The notes: generated by a model from the letters alone, not told the origin. A stretch of 64,000 nt of DNA from Paulinella micropora (GCA_019918135.1 WBZZ01003940.1:15001-79000); one strand, 5' to 3'. Counted from the first letter of the stretch, positions 42,360-56,782 are shown. Numbers and translations are program-made.

Positions 42360-44052
42360 GAATGTTAGAATGTTGCAGCTGTCGCTTACTAGTAGTGACT
42401 CGTGCCAGGTATCAGATTTTAATAAAAGCAGTTGCTTTTGTCGGTTATATGTTAGACTACTATTATTAATAAAGTAATCTATGATGGCAACTACACTCTC
42501 AACATACAATAACAACTTTAATGAGAAAAGACGCCAACAGACGCGCCACGTAACTTGACTGGCCGGATCATAAGTAATAGCTCTAACGACACCGTTACTC
42601 CGATACGGCCGGTCCATAACTATTAATTAATTATTATTAGTTCCAACACTCCCCCTGGAACAAAGTAAATTAATATAAGTTACTGCCGTTCCTAATTAAG
42701 TTACGTCTCCTATTACTATTTTGTGAAACATTAGAAAACACAAACTCAAAACATATTATCTCACCCTCACTCTCTCCGAGAAGTATTGTTGGGGTTGGCT
42801 ACCCTCCTATCCACAGCGAGTACGTATCAGCTAGAGTACGTACAAGGCACCAGACCTGTGCTATATTCGGGCCTACCCAACGAGAAGAAGATTAACGCCC
42901 TACTCTCCCTACCTCGCAAATGAATAAGAGAAATATGTGAGAATTACATCATCTACATATGGATCATGTAAGAATACAGAGTTATGATAATACTTGAACT
43001 TCAGAAGAAGTAATAACATAAATATGTGATAAATATATGAAAAATATATATGTATATATATAATATATATCCACATATGATCATAACATGAAAACTAAAG
43101 TTTGGAAGCGCTTCCCGTAAGGGGATATATAAAAGTAACAAGAATAATATAATATATATGAACAAAGACATGATATCTGTAATTATCGGCCTGTCTGGTA
43201 CATCCGGCTGGTCTGACGTACTTCCGTGATGTTCCACACTATGTGACTCCCGTGTGGCACGTTCACCGACCAGCCGGACTCCATGTCGGCTTCTTATAGA
43301 TTTTTATGTATATAGTGTGATTACAAAAGATTTACAACGTTTAAGCAATACAATCGATAAGGTAGTGCGTGTTTCCGAGCTTACACTAACACGGAAACAC
43401 GCACGTACTTAGCAAGTTTTCGGGGCCCGACTCGAACTTCGCTGCGGCGCTTCTCATCCTCCCCCTCAACTTTGTAGAATTATGCGACTGAATGATTATT
43501 ACGACTTAACAAATGGAGGGGGGAGGGAAGAGAAAGGTGGAAGTCCAGATATCTTCCATCTCGAATCACTACCGCGCGTCAAACTATTCTAGGTTGACGC
43601 TCGGCAGCTTTTCAACCGCTCTGGTAACATGGGTCCACCCGCTCAAATCACCTATATCACTCCCCTCGATATACAGTATGCGAGAAATATAATATACGAG
43701 CATTAATACAATCCGCTTCCGAGAATATAATTATAGACGATCATAGCGTGAATATTTATGCGGGAAATACCCGGTACTTACAACGCGACTTTAACACCAA
43801 ACTTTGCGAGAAATTCTTTCACCAACTTCACCGAGATTTGGTCAGGCAGGTAATTGAATTTTTCGTACGTGAAATTTATTTTGGTAAATAAATCCGCGAT
43901 GTTTTCCTCCGTCGGTACCCGGAACAATTTGACAACTCCCTCCTTAACCAACTTTTCGAGCAGGTGGTACCTGACATCGATATGTTTGGTTCGGGACTCC
44001 CCTAAACCCCTTTCTGAGAGGATGATAGTCCCCTCATTGTCTTCGAACAAGG
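42360..44052 (-). mobile_element. Ty1/copia fossil A (copy 2)
   Basis: Duplicate of 27600-29292, with the RNase H segment at 44050-43778, polypurine tract and LTR start near 42647. Incomplete element. Confidence 0.75.
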
Positions 44053-44751
44053 TGTATTAAGACCGGAGGTCTTACCCTTACGAGCTCAATCATAAAAAGG
44101 AATTTAATAATAACGTTGAACACAACTGGTTCAGTTCTAACGACCACTTCTATGTAAGAAAGGGTTGTCAGGAATGAACCCAAACAACAAGCCAGAGGGA
44201 AAACACCGGTCAAACCGGAGTGTCCCTTTGACTGGTTCCCTGACATGATGCGTTACGTCCGTAACCTGCACAAATGCCAAAACACACCACAAACCACAAC
44301 CCATAAGTGCGTTTTCCCTTATTTAGCCATAAATTCCCAGTCACGGGAAAAAAGGCCAAATTTCACGGTTTTTCCGTGACCTTTTTTCCAAAACTTCAAA
44401 CGGTTACTACATGTACTGTAGAAGGATCGGGTCAACGCTATTAATGTGGGAGATTATTCCATATGGATGCTACACAACTGTGTATTCTGCATCCTAATAA
44501 CCCTCTCCACGCCGGTAAACGGTTAAGTGTAAAATGCAGGTTTTAAGGTCCTATGGGGGTCCAAGCTTCCTAGCTTTTCCTCCATATTCCTTATCCTACT
44601 ACAACATTAAAACCGGATATATTAATCAGAACCGGAAATGTAATAAGAATTCATCTTAAATTACATTTAATAACAAGAAAATTCTTCCAAGAGTAAATTC
44701 CCGTAAAGCCCCAATAGCGTATAAACGATGTAGTATACCGTGGGTGTTACA
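44053..44751 (-). mobile_element. Ty3-type LTR (copy 2)
   Basis: Duplicate of 29293-29990, one base longer. Same TG...CA ends. Confidence 0.7.
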
Positions 44752-47052
44752 TAGCACCCCTTCCCCCTCCTTTGAGATCGCTCGGATCTCAATCCTGGAG
44801 TAATACCAACGGAGACTACATCTCTTATAATCTCGTCAGTACCGGCTTTTTGGGGAATCCCAGCCGATTGTCCACCATCCCAAGAGCTACCCTAGCTCGA
44901 CCCCTGATCAAATCTTATCAAGAGCCATCCAACAGATTAAAGGCTTGTGCTTCATGTGGGCTAAGTTCCGAGACTTATTGTTGCCCGAAGATCGTGAATC
45001 ATGGCACTCGACCAGCTCACGTCTTCAACCCTACGCGCGCGATTTCCCGAAGTCACAGACCCATAGTCTGGCCGACCACCAGCCAGACCCTGTCTAATCC
45101 GTCAAATGTGAATGGTGCCTTGGCCCTGAAGTCCGCATTGACCGAACCCCAAAGTCCAACCCTTAAAACGACGATGGCCTTTTCGCCGAGTTCCCTTGTA
45201 CTGTGCCCGTAAAGTTTTAAAGTTGAGTAGGACCCTCAGTACTGTTTATCCCACACACTATGGTCAATGTGTGCCCAACTGCCCTCCGACCCGCTTTTCC
45301 GTTCCTTCTTTTTTTTAAGTTGCATCCCGGATGCACCTTATCCCTTTAGGCTCGGATGCTTCTTCCCCCGCACCGTTTCCGTTGCATGTGCACCCCCGAT
45401 TAGCCTTAAGTCAAGCCCGCTTTGCTCGAGCAAGTCCCAAACCTTCTGTGGAATGTGCCCGTCGTGCAACTCGAAGGGGCATTCAAGCACTCCCCTCGGC
45501 CACGCTGATATGGTCCATGCCTCGTGATCCCTGTCACCCTTCCGTGTGGCTGGATCAATTTTGGCATCCCATAGTATTACCTCCCTATTTGCAGCATCCC
45601 ACCATACCGGGACATACTCGCGGTACATCCGGTTGTCAACCGTCTCTTTATCCCAAGACCGGCAAAACTGCAGCATAGGCGGAAGGTTTTTGAGCGCACT
45701 CCTTGACGATCGAGTCTTCCTCGAGTCCTCTGCCAGTCCCACAACCTTCATCACAAAGAGAGTATCCTTGTCTCCCTTTGCAACGAACCTAGTCGGGGGC
45801 CTGACCAAATAGAACCGACCCAGAACCCATGTCATTTCTAGTGCCTCATTACCCTCCTTCCATAACTTGTGCTTGACGTCCACCCGCGAGGGCACCACTG
45901 GCTCCTCCGGCCCCGCCTGCACATCCCTCCTCCCGCGTTTACCCGGCCTACTTCCAGGTTCCGAGTAGATCAGATCATTATCCGCCGCCCTCTTCGCCGC
46001 CTCTGTGGGTGGCTTGCGACTTGTATCTGACCCCTTTTTTCCAACCTCAGGCCCTTTGGAGCTTATCTGGCCGACACCCTCTTCAGGGGCCCGTGCCTTC
46101 CTCCCCTCTTGGCCCTTTCGGTCCCCGGGCTTCCCACCATCGGGTTCGTTATCCGTTCCCAACTTAGGAGGGTCTTGAAACTCCCCCTTTTCCCTGACGA
46201 GCGCTTCTTGGAGCGTCTCGTTCTCCATGAGAAACGGATCGTACTTGATGAGGCGTCGAACATTGACAATCTTGTTCTCCCCCCTGCCTCGTATCCGATA
46301 GTTAAACGGCCCAGTCTGTTGCATCACCTGATAAGGCCCCTTCCAGTGGACAAACATCTTTGAAGATATGCCCTTCGGAACCTGTGGGTAATACAACATG
46401 GCAATGTCACCCGGCTTATAGGTTACCATAGACAAGTCCTGTTCCAAGGATTCTTTGCTCAGCTGACGGGTCTGTTCCGCTTGCATGGCCTCCATGGACA
46501 CACGCATACGAACCCCCCACAGCTCATCCTCATCCATCATAAGCCCAGGCCCATCCTGATATACCAAGTGCTGGGGCATCACTGGCTCCTGCCGTATACC
46601 ACCTGATATGGGGATCTACATTCCGCCCCCGCTCCAAGAGCCTTCGATTGCATCGCGTTCTTAGCGAAAACAAAGCTCGGGACCACCTCTCTCCACAAGA
46701 GCTGACTCTTCTTGCAGTAGGTCCTTAGAGCCGACTTGAGTGGTCTATGTACCCGCTCAATCTTGCCATTAGCCCTCGGATTGTACGGTGTAACGTACTG
46801 CCAGTGAACCCCGTAAAAGTTCGCGAGCCTTTCCATTAGCTCGTTGTCAAAGGCTGGCCCCTTGTTTGAGCAGATCGTCTTGGGGACCCCTACCACACAT
46901 AGGACTCGATCGATCAACTCCCTGGCTGTCGTCTCCGCCGTTGTGTCAGGCACTGGTATCGCCCAAACGTAATTGCTCGCCCTGTCAATGACCGTCATCA
47001 AGAACTTATCCTTCGCCGGCCCCACCGGCGGCAACGGTGAAAATAAAAACAA
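44752..47052 (-). mobile_element. Ty3/gypsy fossil, integrase and C-terminal region (copy 2)
   Basis: Duplicate of 29991-32285. Integrase core at 47052-46579, GPY/F-like and C-terminal frame at 46582-45338. Incomplete element. Confidence 0.85.
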
Positions 47053-47967
47053 CCCAAAGAATCAACACAGAAAACTCAGAGAATTAGTACCTAACAACAA
47101 ACCACCGAGAGCATCACCAACCACAACACAGTACAACAACTATGCCGGCCCACTCGGTATATAATGGCAATACTGATCGTTCCGATCTGTCGGTTAACCT
47201 TGGTCTGGAGATTACGGAGTCCCTACTTTAGGTATTCCTCAGTCTTCATATCGTTAGTAACAGTTATCTGTTTATTAAATATCCTAGTATCGTAACAATC
47301 TGGAGTCGCTAATACAATAAACGGGGTATGGAAATTTTCCTCGGTTTCTCGGAAATTTTCTGTGGAAAAGAGACATCGAGAGAAAAATGGGGGAGAGGGG
47401 AATTTTACTGATGCGCTTCCTTGGGATATATACTTTTGCTTGAGGTGGTTTGGGTCTAGGGGCATGCAAACAGGTAGGGGCAATGCATTTCTTGAGTTGC
47501 ATGACTATTCATGAGCTGTTCGTGAGTGGGGCTGGGGTTGCTGACAGACGGGCGTTTTTGGGTCTGACAGCTTGCAACTCAAGGGGAGTGAGGAGGGGTT
47601 TCGTGTGGTGTGAGTGTTGGGCGTGGGTTTCTGGATACAGGGGCATGTACAGAGGACTATGGGGGGCGGTTTTGCAGAAAGAGCATGTCGTTTTCGGTCT
47701 GTTTAGTGGTGGGACAAGGGTTGCTGTGACGCATTGCTGTGAGTCAGGGACACTCCCTCGACAGAGTAGCAGTTCTTCCCAGCCGGAAGACTTACTAGAC
47801 TACGGGCAATGGTACTCGCCGGATTAAAAGGTGTCTTGCGCAGAGGGTGGATAATGCTATGAAGCTATTGACCACACTCTTTAAGCAATAATTAGTCAAT
47901 ACAGGCGTCCCAGTATTTACTATTCCGTTATTATATTCCAAGTGTTCTCAGTTCACTTTTGCAATTT
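47053..47967. other. Unassigned sequence between LTR fossils (copy 2)
   Basis: Duplicate of 32286-33200 with no recognised content. The Cys/Trp-rich plus-strand frame is also open here, as expected for a recent duplicate. Confidence 0.35.
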
Positions 47968-49922
47968 GGTTACCTTTTAATACTGAATACAAACAGTGCT
48001 GCTTGAGCACAAGAACTACGATCCTATCCGTTCCATCTATTGCTATCCGTTCTATAATTGGTTGGTCTACAAAGGCCCCGACGGTGACTAACTCTAGTCT
48101 AGATAAATCAAGAAGGTCTAGAAAGGATGAGTTGTAGATTGTGCAACTGTAAATTGCACATCCTTCCTGTACTCGTAAAGAAATATGGTATTATATTGGC
48201 AAATGGCAAGGAGGGCCGGCAGAGAATAGGTTTACGTGAATTTGCCCCAAAGGACAAATCCAGTAACGGAAATTCTCGGTTACGGTATATCTCCGACGCT
48301 CCCCCTCAAAGAACGTAAACTTATCTGCCTTGACTGCTTAGTAATAAAATAATTTATTATTATGTCCGCACCAAGGACCTTATGATCATAAATGAATTAG
48401 TATCACTCACGTTGGCGGTGAAAAGCCAGACCCAAAGAAGGTCATTTACTTACCCTCACTCTCTCTGAGATGTAGAGTCAGAAGTGGCTACCCCACTTAC
48501 CGCGGCATGCACATATCAGTTAGATTATATGCAAGGCTGGCGTCCCACGGTAAAGTAAGGCCTCTCTGACGAGAAGACCATTATCAACTACGCTCTCCTA
48601 ACCTCTCAAAATGAAAAAGGTAAAAGTTGCGCCCATCCCGGCTGAAACTTGAAGTATGATCATGCATCGGAAAAATTACACAACATATAATCAAAATATA
48701 ATAAGTCAGTAAGTCGACTTAGTAGATATTGATCCGGTAATGCGATTTACGGTGAAATTTAATGATTTAGGTATCCCTGATGATTATATGATAAGTATGA
48801 CGTCCATATTTATAAAGTGCAGACATAGACATCACATCATGACATATAAAATGTGCGATTAAATATTATAATAAAAAGTTATAAAGGCAAAAGTATAGAA
48901 TATATGAAACATAGCAGATAAACATGCCAAATTAATGTAGTAGCTGTAGATCAACGAGTTCTAACAGAATACACATTAAATTAAGCAAGTTTAATAAGAG
49001 TCACTTAGCAAAAATAATTTTGTCAGCATTTCCCCGGCAAGCGGTACCTTTCAGAAAAAAGCATGTGAAAAGCTATATTCTTGAAGCCCCCGTAGCGTGG
49101 AATGCTGCAATATATCGCTGCTAAGTGATAACAAACTATCAGCTATGGATCCGCACTCTGGATTCGCCTCCGGGTCCGCTTGCCATGAACTTTGTCTTGT
49201 CCCCCGGGCCCGTTTCTCGCTCGACTACCTATGTTGCCTATCAACGAGGAAAAAGGGGTAGCACACGGCAGAAACACGCCAAAAGCACAAATATTCGTGG
49301 TGGCAAGTTCTATCAAGCTACAAGAGTGCTTTTGGATACAAAATCTCTAAGAGCCAGAGGCTACTTAGCGACTTGGTGTCCAGAAGCACTAAGTCGAGCG
49401 ATGACGCAGCCCACTTCCGATTCAGCTGCTCCAAGTGCGAAACACAACCTACAAAGCTGGGGTATGTAACAAATAGCAAGGTTAACCCTCGTAGTATGTA
49501 AAACAAAGCCGACATTGAGCGTTGGGACTCATTTCCGGCCCCCGGTCCAATGACTTTGTCATTTCTGGCTTGTACCCCCTACTAAGGCTATGTCTATCCT
49601 ATTCGTCCGTGAGCGCTATCTTTCTAAGCGCTTCCAAATCCAATTTAGGGCAGAATACGTCCAACAACGTGTCTGCTTGTTCCTTGGGCAAATACTTAGT
49701 CAAAACATCCCCTAAATGTCCTTTAGTACCAACCTTCCTAAACTTAGCTATGCCTTCCTGTTCTAGCTCGTGTAGGTAGTGTTCTTCAAAAGGCAAGTGT
49801 TTCGTGCGTGGTCCGGCTAACCCGCGTTGCGCGGCTAGTATGGTCTGGGCGTTATCCTCATGAACGTCGAAAGGTTTGGGCTCCGGAATGCATAATTCAC
49901 TTCGCATGTTGCGAATGGCCAT
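47968..49922 (-). mobile_element. Ty1/copia fossil C (copy 2)
   Basis: Duplicate of 33201-35155. RNase H C-terminal segment at 49922-49599, probable LTR left of about 48297. Incomplete element. Confidence 0.7.
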
Positions 49923-50467
49923 AGCTTCCCTTAGTCGTCACAGCCTCACACTTCCTAACGTATTTGTAATTATGATAATACCGTTTTATACATTAGCCGT
50001 TATTCAGTGGCACAGGTGGCACTTAACTATTTACCAATACAACATGTCAGTTACCATTTTAATCAGTACGGATGGATGGTCAGTTAAGACGCAGTATAGG
50101 TAGAACAGTTACAGTCATTCAGTCCATATTGTAATTAGTCACAGTCATTAGTTGTGCTTCCAACCATAATCATTGCAAGTGATGTGGCATAGTTCTAGAG
50201 TAAAACGGAAAGTGATTGTATTCTCAGTAAAGTTCAGTTCCAGTAACAAGGAAGTAGTCGTGGGATTATTTTAGTGTCAATTACTGACATCCGGAACTCA
50301 ATCTGCCGGAATTCCTCAGAAGGAATAGTCCGTCAATTGTGTATAATCAGACTTGCTTTTAGTCGTGTGTATTTCGGATTTACGTCCGGAGCACTCCTCT
50401 CAGTTCGGATTACGGTTTTATTCATTAGCGAATATATTCAGTCATCGTCTTTCACGGTTATGCAGCC

Positions 50468-51748
50468 TTGATTGCTAACGACCTCATGAGCAAGACACAG
50501 ACCCCCAAACTACTCAACCTTGGAAGCGTACCCACGCTCAAACCTAATGAACGACTTTACCAGGAATGGAAATTTCAGTTCCAATCCTTCGCCTACGGAG
50601 ATAGCGCAGAATTGGGAGACATGGTAGCCTCCGTGTTTGAGGAACCGGACAATTCCATAGCCAGATTCCCCTACGACCCCACCGAAATCCCTATAGCAGA
50701 AGACTGGTCAGAGTCTTCAGATGACGAGCAAGAAACACAACCCCCGAAAGAGAGCGAAAAGGACAAGCCTAAACAGCAAGGCAAAACCGCAGGTGCTCAG
50801 AAAGGTAGTACCTCAGCACTCTCGAAAACAGAAGACGAACTGGAAGAAGAGAGAAAGGCCAGACGAGCACAGACAACCAAGAGAGCCCATTCCAGAAAAA
50901 AGAAGACAAACAAACAATATGCACAACGAATGCGTAGATTGGGACTTTACGTCTCTGTAGCTTTCAAAGCACCAGTCCTAGTGACGATGTGCATGGGAGT
51001 GGAAGATAGAAGCCCCATTGGCATGTTAGTCTTAGTGGAAAAAAGGTATGCAGGCAAATCACTTCTTGATATGATCATAAGATTGCAAAAGTATATTGTC
51101 GCTACCCCTAAGGGAGACATTGCCTACTGGATAGACGAAAACCGTCTTACGGAACATCAAATACAGAGAGACTATGGTGGTAAAATCCCTAACGAATTTT
51201 TTCGCACAGCTCTTGTATAAACTCTCCTACCACCCGGCTTTTGGAGGGCAAGATGCCCTAATGATACAGTTCGAAAACAAGGGGATTACTGCTCACTCTG
51301 AAGCAGAAGACATGCTCAGAAAGATCTGGATTAAGTATAAACTGAAACAGAGAACTCAGAAAAAGCTACTTGGAGCAGGCGAAACCCCTGACAAAACTAA
51401 CGGACACGCAAGACCACAGAAAGATCATTCGTGTCTGAACAGTCAGACAGCGAAACAAGACGTTGCTTCAACTGCAACGGGACAGGTCATCTAGCATTTG
51501 AGTGCAAGCACACCTGCACTAAGAATAGCTGCAAGAAAGGCAAAGGTAAACACCCCCGTAAGGATTGCCCTCTTGTCGCAGAGCAAGCCTCTGACGAACA
51601 GGACGAGGAGCAAGGAGAAGAAAAGCCTGAAAAGGAAGAACGGGATGACACAGGACACGAGGAAGATTCTCCCTCTGTGTTCGTTGTCATGGGTGGAAGC
51701 TTAGACCCCGAAGAGGAAGAGAAGCCTAATGCTAGAACGATCAGCTAG
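50468..51748 (+). CDS. Copia-like Gag region with CCHC zinc knuckle
   Basis: Starts near MSKTQTPKLLNLGSV. It has the Gag-like LKPNERLYQEWKFQFQSFAY, a basic and Gln-rich middle, and a helical segment (GKSLLDMIIRLQKYIVATPK). Near 51470 there is a CCHC knuckle (CFNCNGTGHLAFECKH) that would bind RNA in a capsid protein. An acidic tail ends the region. The open frames do not form one uninterrupted gene. Part of LTR fossil D. Confidence 0.65.
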
Positions 51749-52752
51749 ACAGAGCAGCACTCAGCAAGTCAGCACTCAGCAAGTCAGCACTCAGCAGGTC
51801 AGCAATCAACAGACTAGCAGTCAGCAGAACAGCAGACAGCAAAACAACAGTCGACAGGCAAGCAGCAGCAGTCAACAGACTAGCAGTCAGCAGAACAACA
51901 GACAGCAAAACAACTGTCGACAGACAAGCAGCAGCAGTCAACAGACTAGCAGTCAGCAGAACAGCAGACAGCAAAACAATAGTCAACAGACAAGCAGCCG
52001 TAGTCAACAGACTAGCAGTCAGCAGGACAGCAGTCAACAGGTCAGTAACCAACAGACTAGCACTCAACAGAAAAGCAGTTAACAGACTAGCAATAGACGG
52101 CAGAGCAGCAGACAGCAAGCGCGTAGACAAGAGCAACAGCAGGCAGAGATGGAGAGAAAGAGTGAAAGAGCACAGTCGCAAACCACTACCCTCTCATCTA
52201 AGAAACAACAGAAAAAGAGGATGGAGAGTAAGAGTGAAAGAGCACAGGCACAACCCTCTTCCCTCTCATCCACAGCCACACATTCACAGAAGATGGGGAG
52301 AAAGAGTGAAAGAGCACAGTCGCCACCCTCTACCCTCAGACATACAGTCACAGACTGAACGCATGGGAAGATGTGTGCCACCACCACATCCTATCTACGC
52401 TAATCTCAAGCCTGGTTACTCTCTCACACCCAAACAGAGAACAGTGGTATATGAGCAGCTAGATAAGAACGGGCACCCTAGGTGTCCAGGTAGGAACACA
52501 AAAGGAGAACAGTGTGGGATTTCTCGCAACCCCAAATTTTACGGTTCCCCTAATCTCGTGGCGAAACGGTTCGCATATGGTTCGTTTTGCGGCTATCATG
52601 CCGAACAAGACCCATTATTTCCCTTCATAGACCTAGCAAGACCGGCAGCAGAAAAACCTAGCAATAATAGCAAATTCCCAGACCAAGCAGGACTGATAGC
52701 TGTAGCCGAACAGTACCTAGAGTTGTACGGCAACATTCAGGGTTACAATTAG
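51729..52752 (+). CDS. Gln/Ser-rich repeats and a Cys-rich C-terminal domain (LTR fossil D)
   Basis: 51729-52082 is a run of STQQVS/SSQQNS-type repeats, prion-like in composition. Further repeats rich in Lys/Glu/Ser (ERKSERAQ) follow. Then comes a compact segment (YSLTPKQRTVVYEQLDKNGH) with a possible zinc site: CPGRNTKGEQCG, followed later by CGYHAEQ. Such Cys-x-Gly-x-(T)K-x-Gly-x-x-Cys...Cys-x-x-His modules occur in various viral and transposon proteins. The role here is unknown. Frames are not continuous. Confidence 0.5.
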
Positions 52753-53079
52753 CTGAACCAAGAGTGGTGTTATTACCCCGCAGCGAAGGCGCACGAGTTT
52801 CAGGTACAGCCGTCACGCAAACCCAACCACCTGACGAAACAGTATGCGGAAAAAACGGGCCGGATCCAACAGGTTGTGTACGGTAGTGGACAGAATAGCT
52901 TAGCTGGTAGAGCAGTAGAGCATGGCAGACAACCACACTCACTACATCCAACACCTGAAAGGCCAATACCAGAAAGTCCAATACCTGAAGCACCCACACC
53001 CGAAACTGTCACGTACGTTGAGGAACATTTCGAAAACACAACACCAGAGCAGACAACATATGTAAATTCAACATAAGGG

Positions 53080-54790
53080 AAAGTTCCTTAGTGAGGGGTT
53101 TGACTTTTTTGAATTGATTATTTGCGCATAGGATTCCTCATATATTTTTTGAAATATTTCACTATGGTGAGCATATCCTTATTTTTAATAGTTTTTGAGA
53201 AATCTGTAATTGAAGTTGTGTAAAAAAGCACCATTACGTGTGGAAAAAATTCGGAAAAAGACAGGTCGGGCCGTCATTTTTTTGCTGATTCAATGTGGTA
53301 AAAAAATGGTTTGCAACCACGATTATCATTAAAGAATCTGTCTTTGGTTGTTATTTTATTAGATTTTGAACTATGAAACGTTGTACAATACTTCTTAACA
53401 AATAATTTAATCGAATTTCGGAAAATTTTCAATATCTCTGAGAAACACAGTGTCGGCTGGAAAACAGTCCCTCAAGGGCAAATAAAAAAGCAAACAAAAA
53501 TTTATTATGAAAGGAATTACTGCTCCTATAGCTCATAAACGAGTTGGGGGGGTTCAAATACACTATAGCTTGAATTATGGGGGAAGGGGAGCTAAAAAAT
53601 ACATGAAACCTAGAAGAAAACTGGTCAAAACTTTTTTGACATTCCGACATCTTGGACTTACCTGCCTCCAGGAATGAAGCAGACACATCCCTTTTTCAAT
53701 ATTTTTGTATCTATCGTAAGTATATGTCAGGGAGACATGATTACACTAAAAAAGCTGGAGCAGAAAGGTCCAGGAAAAAATGTACAGGCATGTGTAGGTC
53801 AGACACGTGAAGTTGTGAAAACCCACTTTTTGGTTTGTAGCTTCTAGGCAAAATGAACAAAAATCGTTTGGTGGAGTTTTAGTTTATGGTTGTGAAAGAC
53901 GATTCCAATACTTAAAATTCTTAAAACTGATGAATACTAAAATGTATATGTCCCCAAAACCATAAAAATGCTGGTTTTGTGATTTTGAGTTTTTGCCTTC
54001 CACAGACATTTACAAATAACACAAAGTTGGAGAAATACGTTTAATGATACTAAAAAACGATTAGCCTATTCATCTGTGCAAGAAATAATACTTAAGCTAC
54101 AAAATATAGATTTTCATGTTTCGACAAGGAAAAAATAGCTGATTTTCTACTAGCTAGTTTGTAGCCTACAAGTAAAAGTATCAAACGATATTTTATACAA
54201 GTGATGAAAAATACTCAAAGTTACTATGTATATACTTAGATAGCTATGATATGTCTTGTGCTAAGAGATATCTGATGCACTCAGGGAACCCTCCCCTCTG
54301 TGCTTTTTTCCTAGGTTGGCCGGGCCAGGACGCACCGTGGAAGCCGGGGAATTTCATTGCATTTTTTACTGAAAAACATGGTCAGAACGTCTTGCCGGGT
54401 GGTACGCAGAACTAAGTAATTACAACAGATAAAATCATGTGGTTTTCACTAAATAAAAGCTTAACAAGTGTAGGGTTGCGCACCATACTTTCCTGATCAA
54501 AAAAATTAAAAAATCACATTTTAGTATTACATTATAAAATAGTCAAAAATATTACCGTTACGTATATTTCAAATTCAAATTAAATTTTTGAGTTGAATAT
54601 GGCAAGCCAATCATCTGATTTAGATCTCTACAACCAAAAAAAATTACTAAAAAATAATCAGAACTCGTTAAGTTCCGTGTGCCACCGCACTAAATCCATC
54701 CAATTTACATATGAACCCCTCGCACCCCAGAAGGTAGATACCTTACTAGTCATGCATTCAGGCAGGCAGGTCTAGTAGTGGTAAATGCCC
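53080..54790. other. AT-rich non-coding stretch inside LTR fossil D
   Basis: About 1.7 kb with no protein-like frame, no microsatellite and no recognised repeat. It lies between the coding part and the polypurine tract and so is probably internal sequence of the element. Confidence 0.45.
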
Positions 54791-55520
54791 GCCAACGCAA
54801 ATGTTCATGATTGTATTTCCATAGCGGATATATTGTCCGGGGGGGAGTGTTATCATCATATATTCATATAATAATAGTTCTTCGGATATCCCTCAAAGTT
54901 GTAGTTTACACATCAGTAAAAGATAAAATAATTTCTACTTCAAGTCCGAAGTTAAATCATTTTATTTAAGTTGAAATATATTCATTTGTAGTTATCTATA
55001 TTTACCGTTAATTACAGTATCGACCGGCAATAATGTTTTCCATATCACTTCCAATATATTATCACTTTTCACTGTCAACTGCAATTCTGTAACTGAGCAA
55101 TATTTAACGAATCCAACGGTCTGATTACTCGGTAATATCTTCCCTTCATCAACCTATTTCGTGGGACGATTTACCTTACCATATGATTGTACGACAGTGC
55201 GATCCGTGTTATATAAAGGTTCTACACTACCTATCTATGCGCGCGATAGGCACGCGTTTGTCGCACAGCAATCACATGAAAGTCAGATCCGTTCTGTACC
55301 TTGTCGAGATCACTTGTTAAACTGCTGTAGGTATCTGAAGTATCACTGAAGCTGGGATGAGGGATTATTAAGTCTGCTTCCGTACCTTATCTTTAAATAA
55401 GTGAATACATAGTTATGGCAGACGATGCAGATGACGCTGAGTCAGGTCGGGTGCGAGCTTCGATCGCGTAAGTCTGATGCCGGGCTGTTCGGACTCCTTC
55501 GTTAGAACCGGGCGCGTCAA

Positions 55521-56300
55521 TTTCTGAATTTGTATCATATATGTTCTATCTCATTTGTAACCTTATATGAAATGTGACTTAGAAAAATTTGAGTCGTTAG
55601 TACGACTATGATGTCTCGAAGTTGAGTTGATAGAAGATAACATAATAGAAGCAACATAAATGAAAAATAGTTCCATTATATCAAATACTGCATTTGAACA
55701 TAAACATATTGTTATGTCATATATCAAATGTATTACTAACTTCATATGAGACGTCATTTTCAACAAAAAAAATGACTACGTCTATCACATATTCACGTCT
55801 TACAACGTGAATCATGCAACTTCATAAATACACAAAATTACTACATTAAAATTAAGATCTATATGCGTCTATCCGACTTGTGACGATATTGTTCAAGCAT
55901 TTCAATGTTGGCAACGAATAATGTAAATGAAATGATGCGAAATCGACAGCTCGGAAGCAATGTCAACATTTCTACCTTTGTGAGATGTATCTATCCTATA
56001 CTCCGATCGATATCCGATTCGCGCGTCTGAAAGAACCACCTGGTTAAGAAAAAATGATCAGTAAGTCAACAATAACATGCCATATCTATTGACTATGCTG
56101 TTTTCTCTCAAGGGGTGCTCCCCCTGAGCCTATTCTATCCTGCGGCTAAGTCCTGTGACTTTAGCTCGCTTTCCATGCTCTCTTCTCCCTAAGCTCCTAT
56201 CTCAGCCAACGAACTCGTTGCATAGCTCGTGCGCTTCTCAGAGTCGGCTCGGGCCTTCTTAAACCTGAGTACGATACATGCGTATGCAAAAATTTGCGTG
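55521..56300. other. AT-rich spacer, nothing recognised
   Basis: No coding region, hairpin array or mobile-element end could be supported here. Confidence 0.4.
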
Positions 56301-56318
56301 GCAGAGACCGTCTCCAGG

Positions 56319-56319
<1 letters not shown>

Positions 56320-56371
<52 letters not shown>

Positions 56372-56381
56372 ATAGACAGAC

Positions 56382-56429
<48 letters not shown>

Positions 56430-56435
56430 GGATGA

Positions 56436-56502
<67 letters not shown>

Positions 56503-56621
56503 AATAGACAGACAGATGGATAGATAGATAGATAGATAGATAGACAGATAGATAGAAAGATAGATAGATAGAAAGATAGATAGATAGAAAGATAGATAGA
56601 TAGAAAGATAGATAGACAGAC

Positions 56622-56667
<46 letters not shown>

Positions 56668-56782
56668 GATAGATAAGAGAGATAAGAGAGATAAGAGAGA
56701 TAAGAGAGATAAGAGAGATAAGAGATAGATAGAGTCAGAGAGAGAGAGAGAGAGAGAGATAGATAGAGAGAGAGAGAGAGAG
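56320..56782. repeat. (GATA)n array grading into (GA)n
   Basis: About 330 bp of GATA units with GACA, GATG and GAAA interruptions, then GATAAGAGA units and a GA run. Long open frames across it are microsatellite translations. Confidence 0.95.

Larger units (their letters stand above)
49923..55520 (+). mobile_element. Gag-type LTR fossil D, long copy
   Basis: Plus-strand element with a leader region, Gag-like frames (50468-52752), a trailing Pro/Glu-rich frame (to 53076) and about 1.7 kb of AT-rich non-coding sequence. A polypurine tract (GGGGGGAG) follows, then a probable 3' LTR from 54848 (TGTTATCATC) with a TATATAAA box at 55211. No reverse transcriptase, integrase or RNase H was seen. It is either a non-autonomous Gag-only element or a deletion derivative. 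The frames look broken in a few places. The 5' LTR was not identified, and the right limit is approximate. Confidence 0.6.
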
